16,285 nucleotides of DNA from NCBI GenBank assembly GCA_037441765.1, contig JBBIRM010000053.1, forward strand, positions 1 to 16,285. The letters run 5' to 3'. This DNA is from JBBIRM01 sp037441765 (GTDB lineage: Bacteria > Desulfobacterota > BSN033 > UBA1163). Both the position numbers and the translations under genes were made by a program. Below the pieces are notes generated by a model. That model was not told the origin of the DNA, did no database searches, and saw nothing but the letters and a program-made list of their open reading frames with translations. Of this stretch, positions 1-6,358 are shown piece by piece (position 1 is the first letter of the stretch; each line of letters opens with the position of its first letter).

Positions 1-86
1 AAGTAATATAATTATAATAAAGACTAAAGGGTTTATGTGAAAAATTGAATAGATCCAGGGTAATAAATTTCTAAAGGAGAATACCT

Positions 87-353
87 CTGGAAGTTGTAAT
101 TAAAGGACATGCTGACTTTGAAGCAGAACGAAGAGGAATTTCAGAGTAACTTATAAAACTTGTTGTTATAAATCCACAGTAAAAATTGCCTTCTAAAAAA
201 GGACGTGTTATAGTGCAAAATAAATATTATGACCAAATGGAAAAGAAAGAAATGCTTCTAAGAGTTATAGGAATAGAGACATCTGAAAAATTTGAAGTCG
301 TAACAGTTTATAAGACATCCAAGATTAGTAAATATTGGGTGGAAGGAGATTAG
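87..353 (+). pseudogene. Decayed DUF4258 (RelE-like toxin type) gene
   Basis: Reading from a CTG at 87, one frame stays recognisable to a TAG at 351-353 but has in-frame TAA codons at 147-149 and 180-182. The conceptual product (88 codons) has the DUF4258 layout: an early His in KGHADFEAERRGIS, a middle KGR followed by hydrophobics, and the ending VVTVYKTSKISKYW. Both stops are one base away from GAA or CAA, the residues expected there (ISE*LIK, NPQ*KLP). The start has also decayed: a good AAAGGAGA site at 73-80 precedes CTG, not ATG. DUF4258 proteins are often predicted to be RNase-like toxins. An intact DUF2283 gene follows after one base, and its ribosome binding site lies within this frame. 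I infer an inactivated toxin-like partner. The family call is from memory of the motif pattern. Confidence 0.72.
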
Positions 354-354
354 G

Positions 355-558
355 ATGAAAGTCATTTTTGATCCAGAGACCGATACCCTAACCCTTATTC
401 TTAAAGAAGATAGGGTAGCTGAAAGCGATGAGGTAAGAGAAGGCATAATTATTGATTACAACAAGGATGGCAAAATTGTGTCTATTGAGATCCTTGATGC
501 TTCAGAGCCTCAGGGAATTCTTTATGAGCTTAAGAGCAAAGAAAAAGCCCTTGCTTAA
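355..558 (+). CDS. DUF2283 family small protein
   Basis: This is a 67-residue protein with the DUF2283 pattern: an opening beta strand, the motif FDPETDTLTL (residues 5-14), then ESDEV, and a closing strand pair ending in SIEILDAS. That is about full length for the family. The start is well supported by GGAAGGAG at 341-348, six bases before the ATG. DUF2283 has no established biochemical function; members often sit beside small toxin-like genes such as DUF4258, so an antitoxin-like role is an inference. The upstream partner is broken by two stops, leaving this gene as an orphan. The next gene begins with a second DUF2283-like segment, so the domain is tandemly repeated here. Confidence 0.85.
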   Translation: MKVIFDPETDTLTLILKEDRVAESDEVREGIIIDYNKDGKIVSIEILDASEPQGILYELKSKEKALA

Positions 559-590
559 GGTGAAGCGTTAAATAAGCGTAGAGAAACAAT

Positions 591-1250
591 ATGGAAAAAG
601 TAAGAGTCTGGTATGATCCCGAAAGAGATTACCTCGAGGTCATATTCAAAAAAAAAGAAGGTTATTTCAGAGAAACAGAATCAGACCAGATAATGGAAAA
701 GGTTGATATGAAAGGCAATATTATTGGAAAAGAATCAATTAATAATATTTTTATCAAAAATATTGAAAAAATCATAATCACTACAAGCAGAAGATGTGTT
801 GAACATACTGGGGATACGGTGAAAAAATATCCTAAAAATAAAGAGACAGCTGATCATAGCTCTTATTATCTCACTGCAATTGCAGTCATTGACCATCAAT
901 TAGGCCCTGACCAATTCTCTCCCGAGAAATTTAATGATCCAATGGTGCTGAGGCTGATAGATAAGGTCGTTCTACAGGGGGATCCAAATTTAGACAAAGT
1001 TCGACCTGCTGGCATCTCTGAAATTATAACAAAACAGGGTAAAAGATTTAAATGTCGTATAGATTATCCAAGGGGACACGCGCTTAATCCAATGACGGAC
1101 GGAGAGATCGTGGATAAGTTCAGGGGCATGGCAAAAAAACATATGGGTGATAAACAAATGACTGAAATAATTGAAACTGTATTTGAGTTAGATAAACTCA
1201 GTGATATTGGAAAATTAACTCGGTTGATGGTTTTTAATTTAAACGAATGA
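591..1250 (+). CDS. Chimera: DUF2283 N-terminus joined to MmgE/PrpD C-terminal region
   Basis: The 219-residue frame has two parts. Residues 1 to about 50 resemble DUF2283 (WYDPERDYLEVIF, then a GNIIG turn). Residues from about 55 to the end match the C-terminal half of MmgE/PrpD enzymes: KNKETADHSSYY (83-94), a basic strand region near 123-150, IDYPRGHALNPMTD (157-170), and DKF before the terminal helices. The ETADHS-type motif belongs to the 2-methylcitrate dehydratase-like branch, not the branch of the two intact paralogues downstream. The N-terminal helical domain carrying the catalytic His/Asp/Lys motifs is absent, so dehydratase activity is not expected. The junction (about 741-760) is AT-rich and the upstream ribosome binding site is weak. 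I read this as an in-frame deletion scar, though an expressed fusion is possible. Confidence 0.75.
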   Translation: MEKVRVWYDPERDYLEVIFKKKEGYFRETESDQIMEKVDMKGNIIGKESINNIFIKNIEKIIITTSRRCVEHTGDTVKKYPKNKETADHSSYYLTAIAVIDHQLGPDQFSPEKFNDPMVLRLIDKVVLQGDPNLDKVRPAGISEIITKQGKRFKCRIDYPRGHALNPMTDGEIVDKFRGMAKKHMGDKQMTEIIETVFELDKLSDIGKLTRLMVFNLNE

Positions 1251-1301
1251 TTTCAATTACTCCAAAACAATAATCTTATATGGGAGGAAGTGGAGTTATT
1301 T

Positions 1302-2576
1302 GTGGCAAGAATTTTTGAGTACCAGGGAAAGGAAATATTAAAAAAGAAGGGGATACCTGTGCCAGTAGGAAAGCTTGCGTCGAGTCCTACTGAGGCAATG
1401 CAAATATTTTCAGAAATAGGAAAACCTGTAGTCATCAAGGCTCAAATCTGGTCAACAGGGAGGTTCAAAGCAGGAGGTATTAAGTTTGCTAATACCTCTC
1501 AGGAAGTGGAGGAGGTTTCACGGGAACTAATAGGAACTACAATTAGAGGGTTTCCAGTGGAGAAGGTGCTCATTGAAGAGAAGCTTGATATTGAAAAGGA
1601 ATTTTATGCTGGAGTGATTGTCAGTAACTCCTCTAAAATTAAAGGCCCTGTAATGATCTTCAGTTTGGAAGGTGGTGTAGGGATTGAGGAGATTACTATG
1701 AGAAATCCCGAAAAAGTTGCTACTTTCAATGTAGATTATCTGAAAGGTATGAGCGCAGATGATACAAACCAAATGCTTTCAAAACTCTCTTTTAATGATC
1801 AATACTCTAAAGAGTTAAACCTTATGGTTTCTAATATCCTATGCAATCTTTATAGTGCATTTAGAGAGGCGGATGCAAGGGTTGCTGAAATAAATCCATT
1901 AGTGCTCACCAGGGATAAAAAGATTTATGCAGCGGATTGTCGATTCACTATAGATGACAATTCGGTATTCAGACATCCTGAATTTGGAATCAATGTGCCT
2001 CGTGATATGGAAAGGCCTTATACCAGGTTAGAGGAAATTGCCTGGGCTATAGAGGAAGATGATTACCGTGGGACAGGCTATTTCACACAGATGTATCCGA
2101 AATTGGAGGGGAATGGCTGGATAGGATTTCATGGAATTGGGGGAGGAGGAGCAATGCTTGGAGCCAGTGCTTTTGTTGAGCGGGGTTTTAAAATTGCAAA
2201 TTATGCAGATACCAGTGGAGATCCAACTGCAAGTAAAGTCTATCTTGTAATCAAATGTATCTTCTCTCAACCCATAGATGGATATGTGCTTATGGGGGCG
2301 TGTCTGGCTAATCAAGAACAGTGGCATCACGCTCATGCCATTGTGAAGGCATTGAGAGAAGAAGCAATGATGAGACCAGGATTTCCAATTGTAATTCTGC
2401 TTGCAGGGAATAAGGAAGAAGAAGCACATGAGATTATTAAAAACGGACTGGAAGACTTACCTCTTAGATGGGAGCTATATGGAAGGGATTTTATCTATGA
2501 TACTAACTTTATTGCAGATCGGATAGAAGCCTTGGTTCGACAATACCAAGAAGAAAAATATAGTAAGAGGGAATAA
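1302..2576 (+). CDS. ATP-grasp CoA ligase, beta subunit (SucC/MtkA-like)
   Basis: This 424-residue protein is homologous to the beta subunit of succinyl-CoA and malate-CoA ligases, which activate a carboxylate with ATP via a phospho-His on the alpha subunit. Visible features: N-terminal EYQGKEIL (6-13), VIKAQ with the nucleotide-site Lys (K46), GRFKAGG (53-59), EGGVGIEE (123-130), EINPL (197-201) and DDN (218-220) for Mg-ATP binding. The C-terminal domain diverges: the usual NFLDVGGGA and NIFGGI loops are replaced by NYADTSGDP (300-308) and MGACLANQEQ (331-340), so ordinary succinate is unlikely to be the substrate. A longer frame begins at GTG 1290, but it would overlap the GGAGG site; GTG 1302, preceded by GGAG at 1292-1295, gives the family-typical N-terminus. 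The alpha subunit is two genes downstream. Confidence 0.85.
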   Translation: MARIFEYQGKEILKKKGIPVPVGKLASSPTEAMQIFSEIGKPVVIKAQIWSTGRFKAGGIKFANTSQEVEEVSRELIGTTIRGFPVEKVLIEEKLDIEKEFYAGVIVSNSSKIKGPVMIFSLEGGVGIEEITMRNPEKVATFNVDYLKGMSADDTNQMLSKLSFNDQYSKELNLMVSNILCNLYSAFREADARVAEINPLVLTRDKKIYAADCRFTIDDNSVFRHPEFGINVPRDMERPYTRLEEIAWAIEEDDYRGTGYFTQMYPKLEGNGWIGFHGIGGGGAMLGASAFVERGFKIANYADTSGDPTASKVYLVIKCIFSQPIDGYVLMGACLANQEQWHHAHAIVKALREEAMMRPGFPIVILLAGNKEEEAHEIIKNGLEDLPLRWELYGRDFIYDTNFIADRIEALVRQYQEEKYSKRE

Positions 2577-2582
2577 ATTTCC

Positions 2583-2909
2583 ATGGAAACAAATCTATTA
2601 GAATTTGAGACAAAAAAGACTAAGATTACAATCGATTATGACCGATGTGAACCAGCAAAGAGAAATATTTCTAAACCTTCCTGTGGGTTTGCCTGCGTTA
2701 AAGCATGCAGGTTATACGGGCGAAATATCTTAAAAATTGAAGGTAACAGACCTGTATTGGCTATTGTTGATCCACAGGAGATTAAACGACTTGATAATGA
2801 ATGCCTTGGCTGCGAATACAATTGTTGGTTACGGGGAACAGACTGCATCCATATTGAGATTCCTTTGGAAGGACTTGAGGATTACAGAAAAGATTCATTG
2901 GGAGGATAA
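2583..2909 (+). CDS. Small eight-cysteine Fe-S (ferredoxin-like) protein
   Basis: The 108-residue protein has eight cysteines in two groups: C22-x11-C34-x3-C38-x3-C42 and C74-x2-C77-x3-C81-x6-C88. Flanking strands (KITIDYDRC at 14-22, CIHIEIP at 88-94) are ferredoxin-like, so two [4Fe-4S] clusters or one cluster plus a zinc-like site are plausible. The spacing is not the classic CxxCxxCxxxCP. The x3/x3 spacing of the first group and the layout with a trailing IxIPxxxLE recall the Fe-S domain of ABCE1/RLI, but this is only a resemblance. There is no signal peptide, so it is cytoplasmic. It lies 6 bases after the beta gene and 2 before the alpha gene of a CoA ligase, so it is surely co-translated with them. 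It may be a ligase-associated subunit or the electron carrier for the flavoprotein downstream. Confidence 0.75.
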   Translation: METNLLEFETKKTKITIDYDRCEPAKRNISKPSCGFACVKACRLYGRNILKIEGNRPVLAIVDPQEIKRLDNECLGCEYNCWLRGTDCIHIEIPLEGLEDYRKDSLGG

Positions 2910-2911
2910 GG

Positions 2912-3811
2912 ATGGCAATCATTGTGGATGAAAACACAAGGATGCTTATCCAGGGAATCACAGGGAGATTTGGCCAGAACGTGGCTAGAAGGATGGTCGA
3001 GGTGGGTTCAAAAGTTGTTGCTGGAGTTACTCCTGGACGGGGTGGTGAATCAATCTGGGGGATCCCTGTATTTAATAGTGTGAAAGAAGCCATTAAAGAA
3101 ATAGGAGAAATTGATGCTTCAGTGGTAGTTGTGCCAGGGCCAGAAGCCAAAGATGCAGTGATTGAGGTTTTTAACGAAGGGATAAAGACAGTTCTCATGA
3201 GGGTTGAAAGGGTTCCACTTCATGATGCGCTGGAGATAATCGCCCATACCAAGAGATTGGGTATCCGATTGATTGGTCCTGGTTCTGCAGGTGTTGTCAG
3301 CCCTGGGAAAGCATCCTTAGGTGGATTGGGTGGATTCATGGGCTCTTCAGATTTACCAAAACTCGCATTTCGACCAGGGCGGATTGGTGTGATTTCACGA
3401 AGTGGAGGACAGACTACTACACTATGTTGGGCCGTTTGTAGAGCTGGTTTTGGAATAAGCACAGCCGTTCATCTTGGTTCTGAACCAATCTTGGGAACAA
3501 CCCTTGCTGAACTCCTTCCCCTCTTCCAATCCGATGAAGGAACAGATGGTGTGGTCTATTTTGGAGAAATAGGAACAGTTATGGAGGAGGAAGCAGCAGA
3601 GGTAATAAAAAATGGAGGATATAGAAAACCTCTGATTGCCTATATAGCAGGGAAAGGTCTCCCTCAAGGATTACGTTTTTCCCATGCCAGCGCAATCATA
3701 GAAAGAGGAAGGGGATCAGCAGAAGGAAAGATAGAAGCTCTTAAAGAGGCTGGAGCTTATGTAGTTAAAAAACCTGAAAAGATAGGGACTACTTTAAAAA
3801 GGATATTTTGA
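2912..3811 (+). CDS. CoA ligase, alpha subunit (SucD/MtkB-like)
   Basis: The 299-residue protein matches the alpha subunit of succinyl-CoA-type ligases in length and order. It has an N-terminal CoA-binding Rossmann domain with GITGRFG (15-21), then PVFNSVKEA, a GPGSAGVVSPGK loop (122-133), ISRSGG (161-166) and the phosphohistidine loop FSHASAII (256-263), where H258 corresponds to the catalytic His of SucD. SAEGKIEAL (269-277) after it is also typical. The usual GPNxPG is GPGSAG here, and SRSGTL is SRSGGQ, again indicating a non-succinate acid. GGGAGGAT-type spacing before ATG 2912 supports the start. With the ATP-grasp subunit upstream and the lyase downstream it forms the arrangement seen for malate-CoA ligase and malyl-CoA lyase. 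Confidence 0.87.
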   Translation: MAIIVDENTRMLIQGITGRFGQNVARRMVEVGSKVVAGVTPGRGGESIWGIPVFNSVKEAIKEIGEIDASVVVVPGPEAKDAVIEVFNEGIKTVLMRVERVPLHDALEIIAHTKRLGIRLIGPGSAGVVSPGKASLGGLGGFMGSSDLPKLAFRPGRIGVISRSGGQTTTLCWAVCRAGFGISTAVHLGSEPILGTTLAELLPLFQSDEGTDGVVYFGEIGTVMEEEAAEVIKNGGYRKPLIAYIAGKGLPQGLRFSHASAIIERGRGSAEGKIEALKEAGAYVVKKPEKIGTTLKRIF

Positions 3812-3837
3812 ATTACTAATCAAGAAAGGGGATATAT

Positions 3838-4752
3838 TTGAATAAAATTTTAAGAAGTATGCTCTTTGTTCCAGCGAATAGTTGGCGAATGATTACAACT
3901 GCCGTTTCAGAGGGAGAGGATGCTGTAATATTAGATCTTGAGGATGCCTGCCCAATGGGAGATAAAGAGACAGGACGAGTTTTTGCCAGAGATTCGATTT
4001 CTATGCTCAAGGAGAAAGAAATCGATGTCTTTGTTCGGGTTAACTCCTTTGAGACAGCATTAACAGAAGAAGATATTTCTTATGTAGTCGTTGAAGGACT
4101 GGACGGAATTATGCTACCTAAAACGGAATCGAAAGATGATATTATCAAATTGGATCAACTTCTTAATAAAGAAGAGAAAAATAAGAGATTGCTCGAAGAT
4201 GGAATCGCTATAATTCCACTTATAGAAAGCCCGAAAGGGGTCTCTGCAATTTCTGAGATTATATCAAGCAGTAAGAGGATTATTGGGGTGAGTTTTGGTG
4301 CAGGAGATTACTCGAGGGAGATTGGTGCAGGGATGGGGGTAACAAGCCTTACTGCTGATGAATTTTTTCTCATGGCTGCTCATCCTCGAGCCTGCATTGC
4401 GCTTGCAGCGAGGGCAGCTGACATTATGGCTATTGATTCTCCTTTTTTTGGTTTGATCACTGATATAGATGGTCTGATTAGAGAAACAAGAAAGGTAAAA
4501 CTGATAGGATTTACTGGAAAATTACTTGTTCATCCCCGTCATGTGGAACCCGTCAATCAAATATTTTCTCCTACCAAGGAAGAGATTGATTTTGCAAAAA
4601 GGGTCATAGAGGTTTATGAAGAAGCAAAAACAAAGGGCTTGGGTGCCACTTCCATCGGTGGAAGAATGATTGACTATGGTTCCTATCGAAGAGCACTTAA
4701 TTTGATTTCCGTCCATGAAGATATAACCAGAAGGAAAAGAAGAAAAGATTAG
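3838..4752 (+). CDS. HpcH/HpaI-CitE family acyl-CoA lyase (malyl/citramalyl-CoA lyase-like)
   Basis: The 304-residue TIM-barrel enzyme carries the CitE family landmarks: RSMLFVPANSWRM (6-18), ILDLEDACP (31-39), VRVN with the substrate-binding Arg (R67), IMLPKTES (91-98), PLIES with the Mg ligand E130, GAGDYS with the Mg ligand D157, LVHPRHVEPVN (230-240), and the C-terminal lid GGRMIDYGSYRRA (274-286). The family reversibly cleaves 3-hydroxy-dicarboxyl-CoA (malyl-, citramalyl-, citryl-CoA) to acetyl-CoA plus an oxo acid. The start is TTG, preceded by AAGGGG at 3826-3831. The next ATG (3859) would remove the first strand. Its place directly after a SucCD-like ligase implies that ligase and lyase act in sequence. 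No citrate lyase alpha or gamma genes are present, so it is not a citrate lyase complex subunit. The exact substrate cannot be read. Confidence 0.88.
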   Translation: MNKILRSMLFVPANSWRMITTAVSEGEDAVILDLEDACPMGDKETGRVFARDSISMLKEKEIDVFVRVNSFETALTEEDISYVVVEGLDGIMLPKTESKDDIIKLDQLLNKEEKNKRLLEDGIAIIPLIESPKGVSAISEIISSSKRIIGVSFGAGDYSREIGAGMGVTSLTADEFFLMAAHPRACIALAARAADIMAIDSPFFGLITDIDGLIRETRKVKLIGFTGKLLVHPRHVEPVNQIFSPTKEEIDFAKRVIEVYEEAKTKGLGATSIGGRMIDYGSYRRALNLISVHEDITRRKRRKD

Positions 4753-4775
4753 TATCCAACTTTCAGGAAATGAAA

Positions 4776-6131
4776 ATGGGGCCAATTTCTTCAATTTATG
4801 CAGATTTTATAATCAGCACCAATTATGATCGACTAAAATCTGAGATTATTCTTCAGGCGAAGAAATTGATTTTAGATTTAATAGGTGTCTCATTAGCTGG
4901 TTACAAATTGATGGAATTTCCAAGAATGATTATTGAGTATATAGCAGGTTTGGGAGGGCTACCAGAAGCAACTGTTATTCAAACAAAGAGAAAATTTCCT
5001 GCAATAAATGCTGTATTTGCAAATGCTTCCTGTGCTCATGCCCTGGATATGGATGATGGCCATCGTTTTGCTGCACTTCATCCCGGGACAGTTGTTATCC
5101 CCACTGCCATAGCTACAGCAGAACTATCAAAAGCGAGTACAAAGGATTTAATAACTGGTGTCATAGTAGGATATGAAATCATGATCCGTATTGGAATGTC
5201 CATCAATCCTTCAAGCCTCAATCGTGGCTTTCATACAACAGGCATAATCGGACCCTTCGGAGCTGCAGCAGCGGCTGCAAGTATTATGAAGTTAAGCAGG
5301 GAAGAGACTATTGGAGCATTGGGTTTAGCTGGCCTCAAAGGGTCTGGTCTTTTACAGGTAAATCACGATGTGGGAGGAACCAAGGTTAAGCCGATCAATC
5401 CAGCAAGAGCAGCCCAGGCAGGTCTTCTCTCCTGTATCCTTTCAAAAAAGGGAGCTAAGGGACCATTGGAAATCTTCGAAGGAGAGGATGGTTTTTTCAA
5501 GGCTGTCACCGATGAAGTGAAAACAGACCTATTAACTAAAGATTTAGGAAATGAATTTGAGATTCGCAATACATACATAAAATTTTATGCAGCATGCCGG
5601 CATGCACACGCTCCCATAGATGCTGCCCTGCATGCGTTTCGCAGGAGTCAGATTGATCCGTCAGAAATAGCCAAGATTAAAATTGAAACATATCCTGCGG
5701 CAATTCGACTTGCTGGAATTAAAGATGTTACTACTACTTCCGCTGCTCGGTTCAGCATTCCTTTCTCAGTTGCCCTTGCACTCATAAAGAAAGGGGGAGA
5801 AGCAGATAAGTATTCCGAAGAGAATATTATAGATGAAAGCATACAAAGGCTATCCAAAAAGGTTGAATTATCGGTAGGAGATAAATGGGAGAAAATGTAT
5901 CCCAATAAAAGAGGGGCTACAGTCCGTATTATAGATAATCAAAATAGAGAGTGGTTTGCTGAAGTTGATTTAGCAAAAGGAGAGCCAGAAAACCCTGCAA
6001 GATTGGAAGAGATATATAATAAGTTCTATATTAATGCTTCACTTCTTAGGGAAAAAGATAGGCAAAAACTTAGCAAAGTTATTATGAACTTAGAAGAGTT
6101 TTCTATCGATGACTTAACCACCTTACTTTAA
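4776..6131 (+). CDS. MmgE/PrpD family enzyme, paralogue 1
   Basis: This 451-residue protein is a full-length MmgE/PrpD member; the family includes 2-methylcitrate dehydratase, cis-aconitate decarboxylase and iminodisuccinate epimerase. It shows the catalytic landmarks: HALDMDDGHRFAALHPG (88-104, with the Asp cluster and H102), GFHTTGIIGPFG (151-162, H153), a Lys-containing TKVKPINPARAAQAG (202-216), CRHAHAP (274-280, H278), then the lid domain with ARFSIPFSVALAL (324-336) and the C-terminal KGEPENPARLEEIYNKF. I chose ATG 4776 because AGGA (4765-4768) is properly spaced; ATG 4770 would sit almost on it. It acts in the cytoplasm on a di- or tricarboxylate, probably adding or removing water, or epimerising. 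A second complete paralogue lies at 7773. Confidence 0.88.
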   Translation: MGPISSIYADFIISTNYDRLKSEIILQAKKLILDLIGVSLAGYKLMEFPRMIIEYIAGLGGLPEATVIQTKRKFPAINAVFANASCAHALDMDDGHRFAALHPGTVVIPTAIATAELSKASTKDLITGVIVGYEIMIRIGMSINPSSLNRGFHTTGIIGPFGAAAAAASIMKLSREETIGALGLAGLKGSGLLQVNHDVGGTKVKPINPARAAQAGLLSCILSKKGAKGPLEIFEGEDGFFKAVTDEVKTDLLTKDLGNEFEIRNTYIKFYAACRHAHAPIDAALHAFRRSQIDPSEIAKIKIETYPAAIRLAGIKDVTTTSAARFSIPFSVALALIKKGGEADKYSEENIIDESIQRLSKKVELSVGDKWEKMYPNKRGATVRIIDNQNREWFAEVDLAKGEPENPARLEEIYNKFYINASLLREKDRQKLSKVIMNLEEFSIDDLTTLL

Positions 6132-6231
6132 TTTTAGATTGGCAGCTTCTGATCATTAAAAACTTTTAGAAGTTAAAATGATAAATATATTTGATTAAAT
6201 CTTTATATAATAATAAGGAGAATAATATATT

Positions 6232-6339
6232 ATGGTGAAATCAAAAACCTATAAACTGAAGGCAATCGATATAGTTACTAATTTATACACGAGGGAAGTT
6301 GTCCAGATATTACTTCCCACATTAAGTATTGGGAAGTGA
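6232..6339 (+). pseudogene. 35-codon stub, possibly the N-terminus of a lost amidohydrolase
   Basis: After the first MmgE/PrpD gene there is a 100-base AT-rich spacer with no terminator-like hairpin, then AAGGAG (6215-6220) and an ATG at 6232 opening a 35-residue frame that ends at TGA 6337-6339. Its residues 9-24 read LKAIDIVTNLYTREVV, much like the N-terminus of ACMSD-type (Amidohydro_2) metal-dependent hydrolases, which begin with a short strand IDxxxHxxTPE. The remaining residues match nothing I recognise, and the metal-binding HxH is not present. I infer that an amidohydrolase gene was deleted, leaving its start and ribosome binding site in front of the flavoprotein gene, whose start lies just past the stop. 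A short leader peptide coupling translation is the alternative. Confidence 0.4.
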
Positions 6340-6358
6340 GCATGAATTGAAAGAATCA

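Noticed and set aside
7..18. Two TATAAT-like hexamers as a -10 promoter element for the left flank
   Set aside because: The sequence is simple AT-rich repeat, and any -35 would lie outside the window.
147..182. In-frame TAA codons in a recognisable gene, here and again at 16043, as possible stop-codon reassignment to Gln/Glu
   Set aside because: All intact core genes are free of internal TAA and many end in TAA, so TAA acts as a stop; the interrupted frames lie only in decayed flanks.
2782..3198. Antisense open frame of 138 codons, and similarly 2028-2429 on the minus strand
   Set aside because: Both lie fully opposite well-supported ligase genes, have no recognisable motif and show low-complexity composition expected from a reverse-strand shadow.
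1302..3811. Plain TCA-cycle succinyl-CoA synthetase
   Set aside because: Key loops of both subunits differ, an Fe-S protein separates the genes, and the context is a catabolic operon with a CitE-like lyase.
3838..4752. Citrate lyase beta subunit (CitE) of the citrate lyase complex
   Set aside because: No alpha subunit, acyl carrier protein or prosthetic-group genes are near; a stand-alone acyl-CoA lyase after a CoA ligase fits better.
6197..6211. TATAAT at 6206-6211 as an internal promoter for the flavoprotein
   Set aside because: No -35-like hexamer exists at 16-18 bases; TTGATT at 6191 is only 9 bases away.
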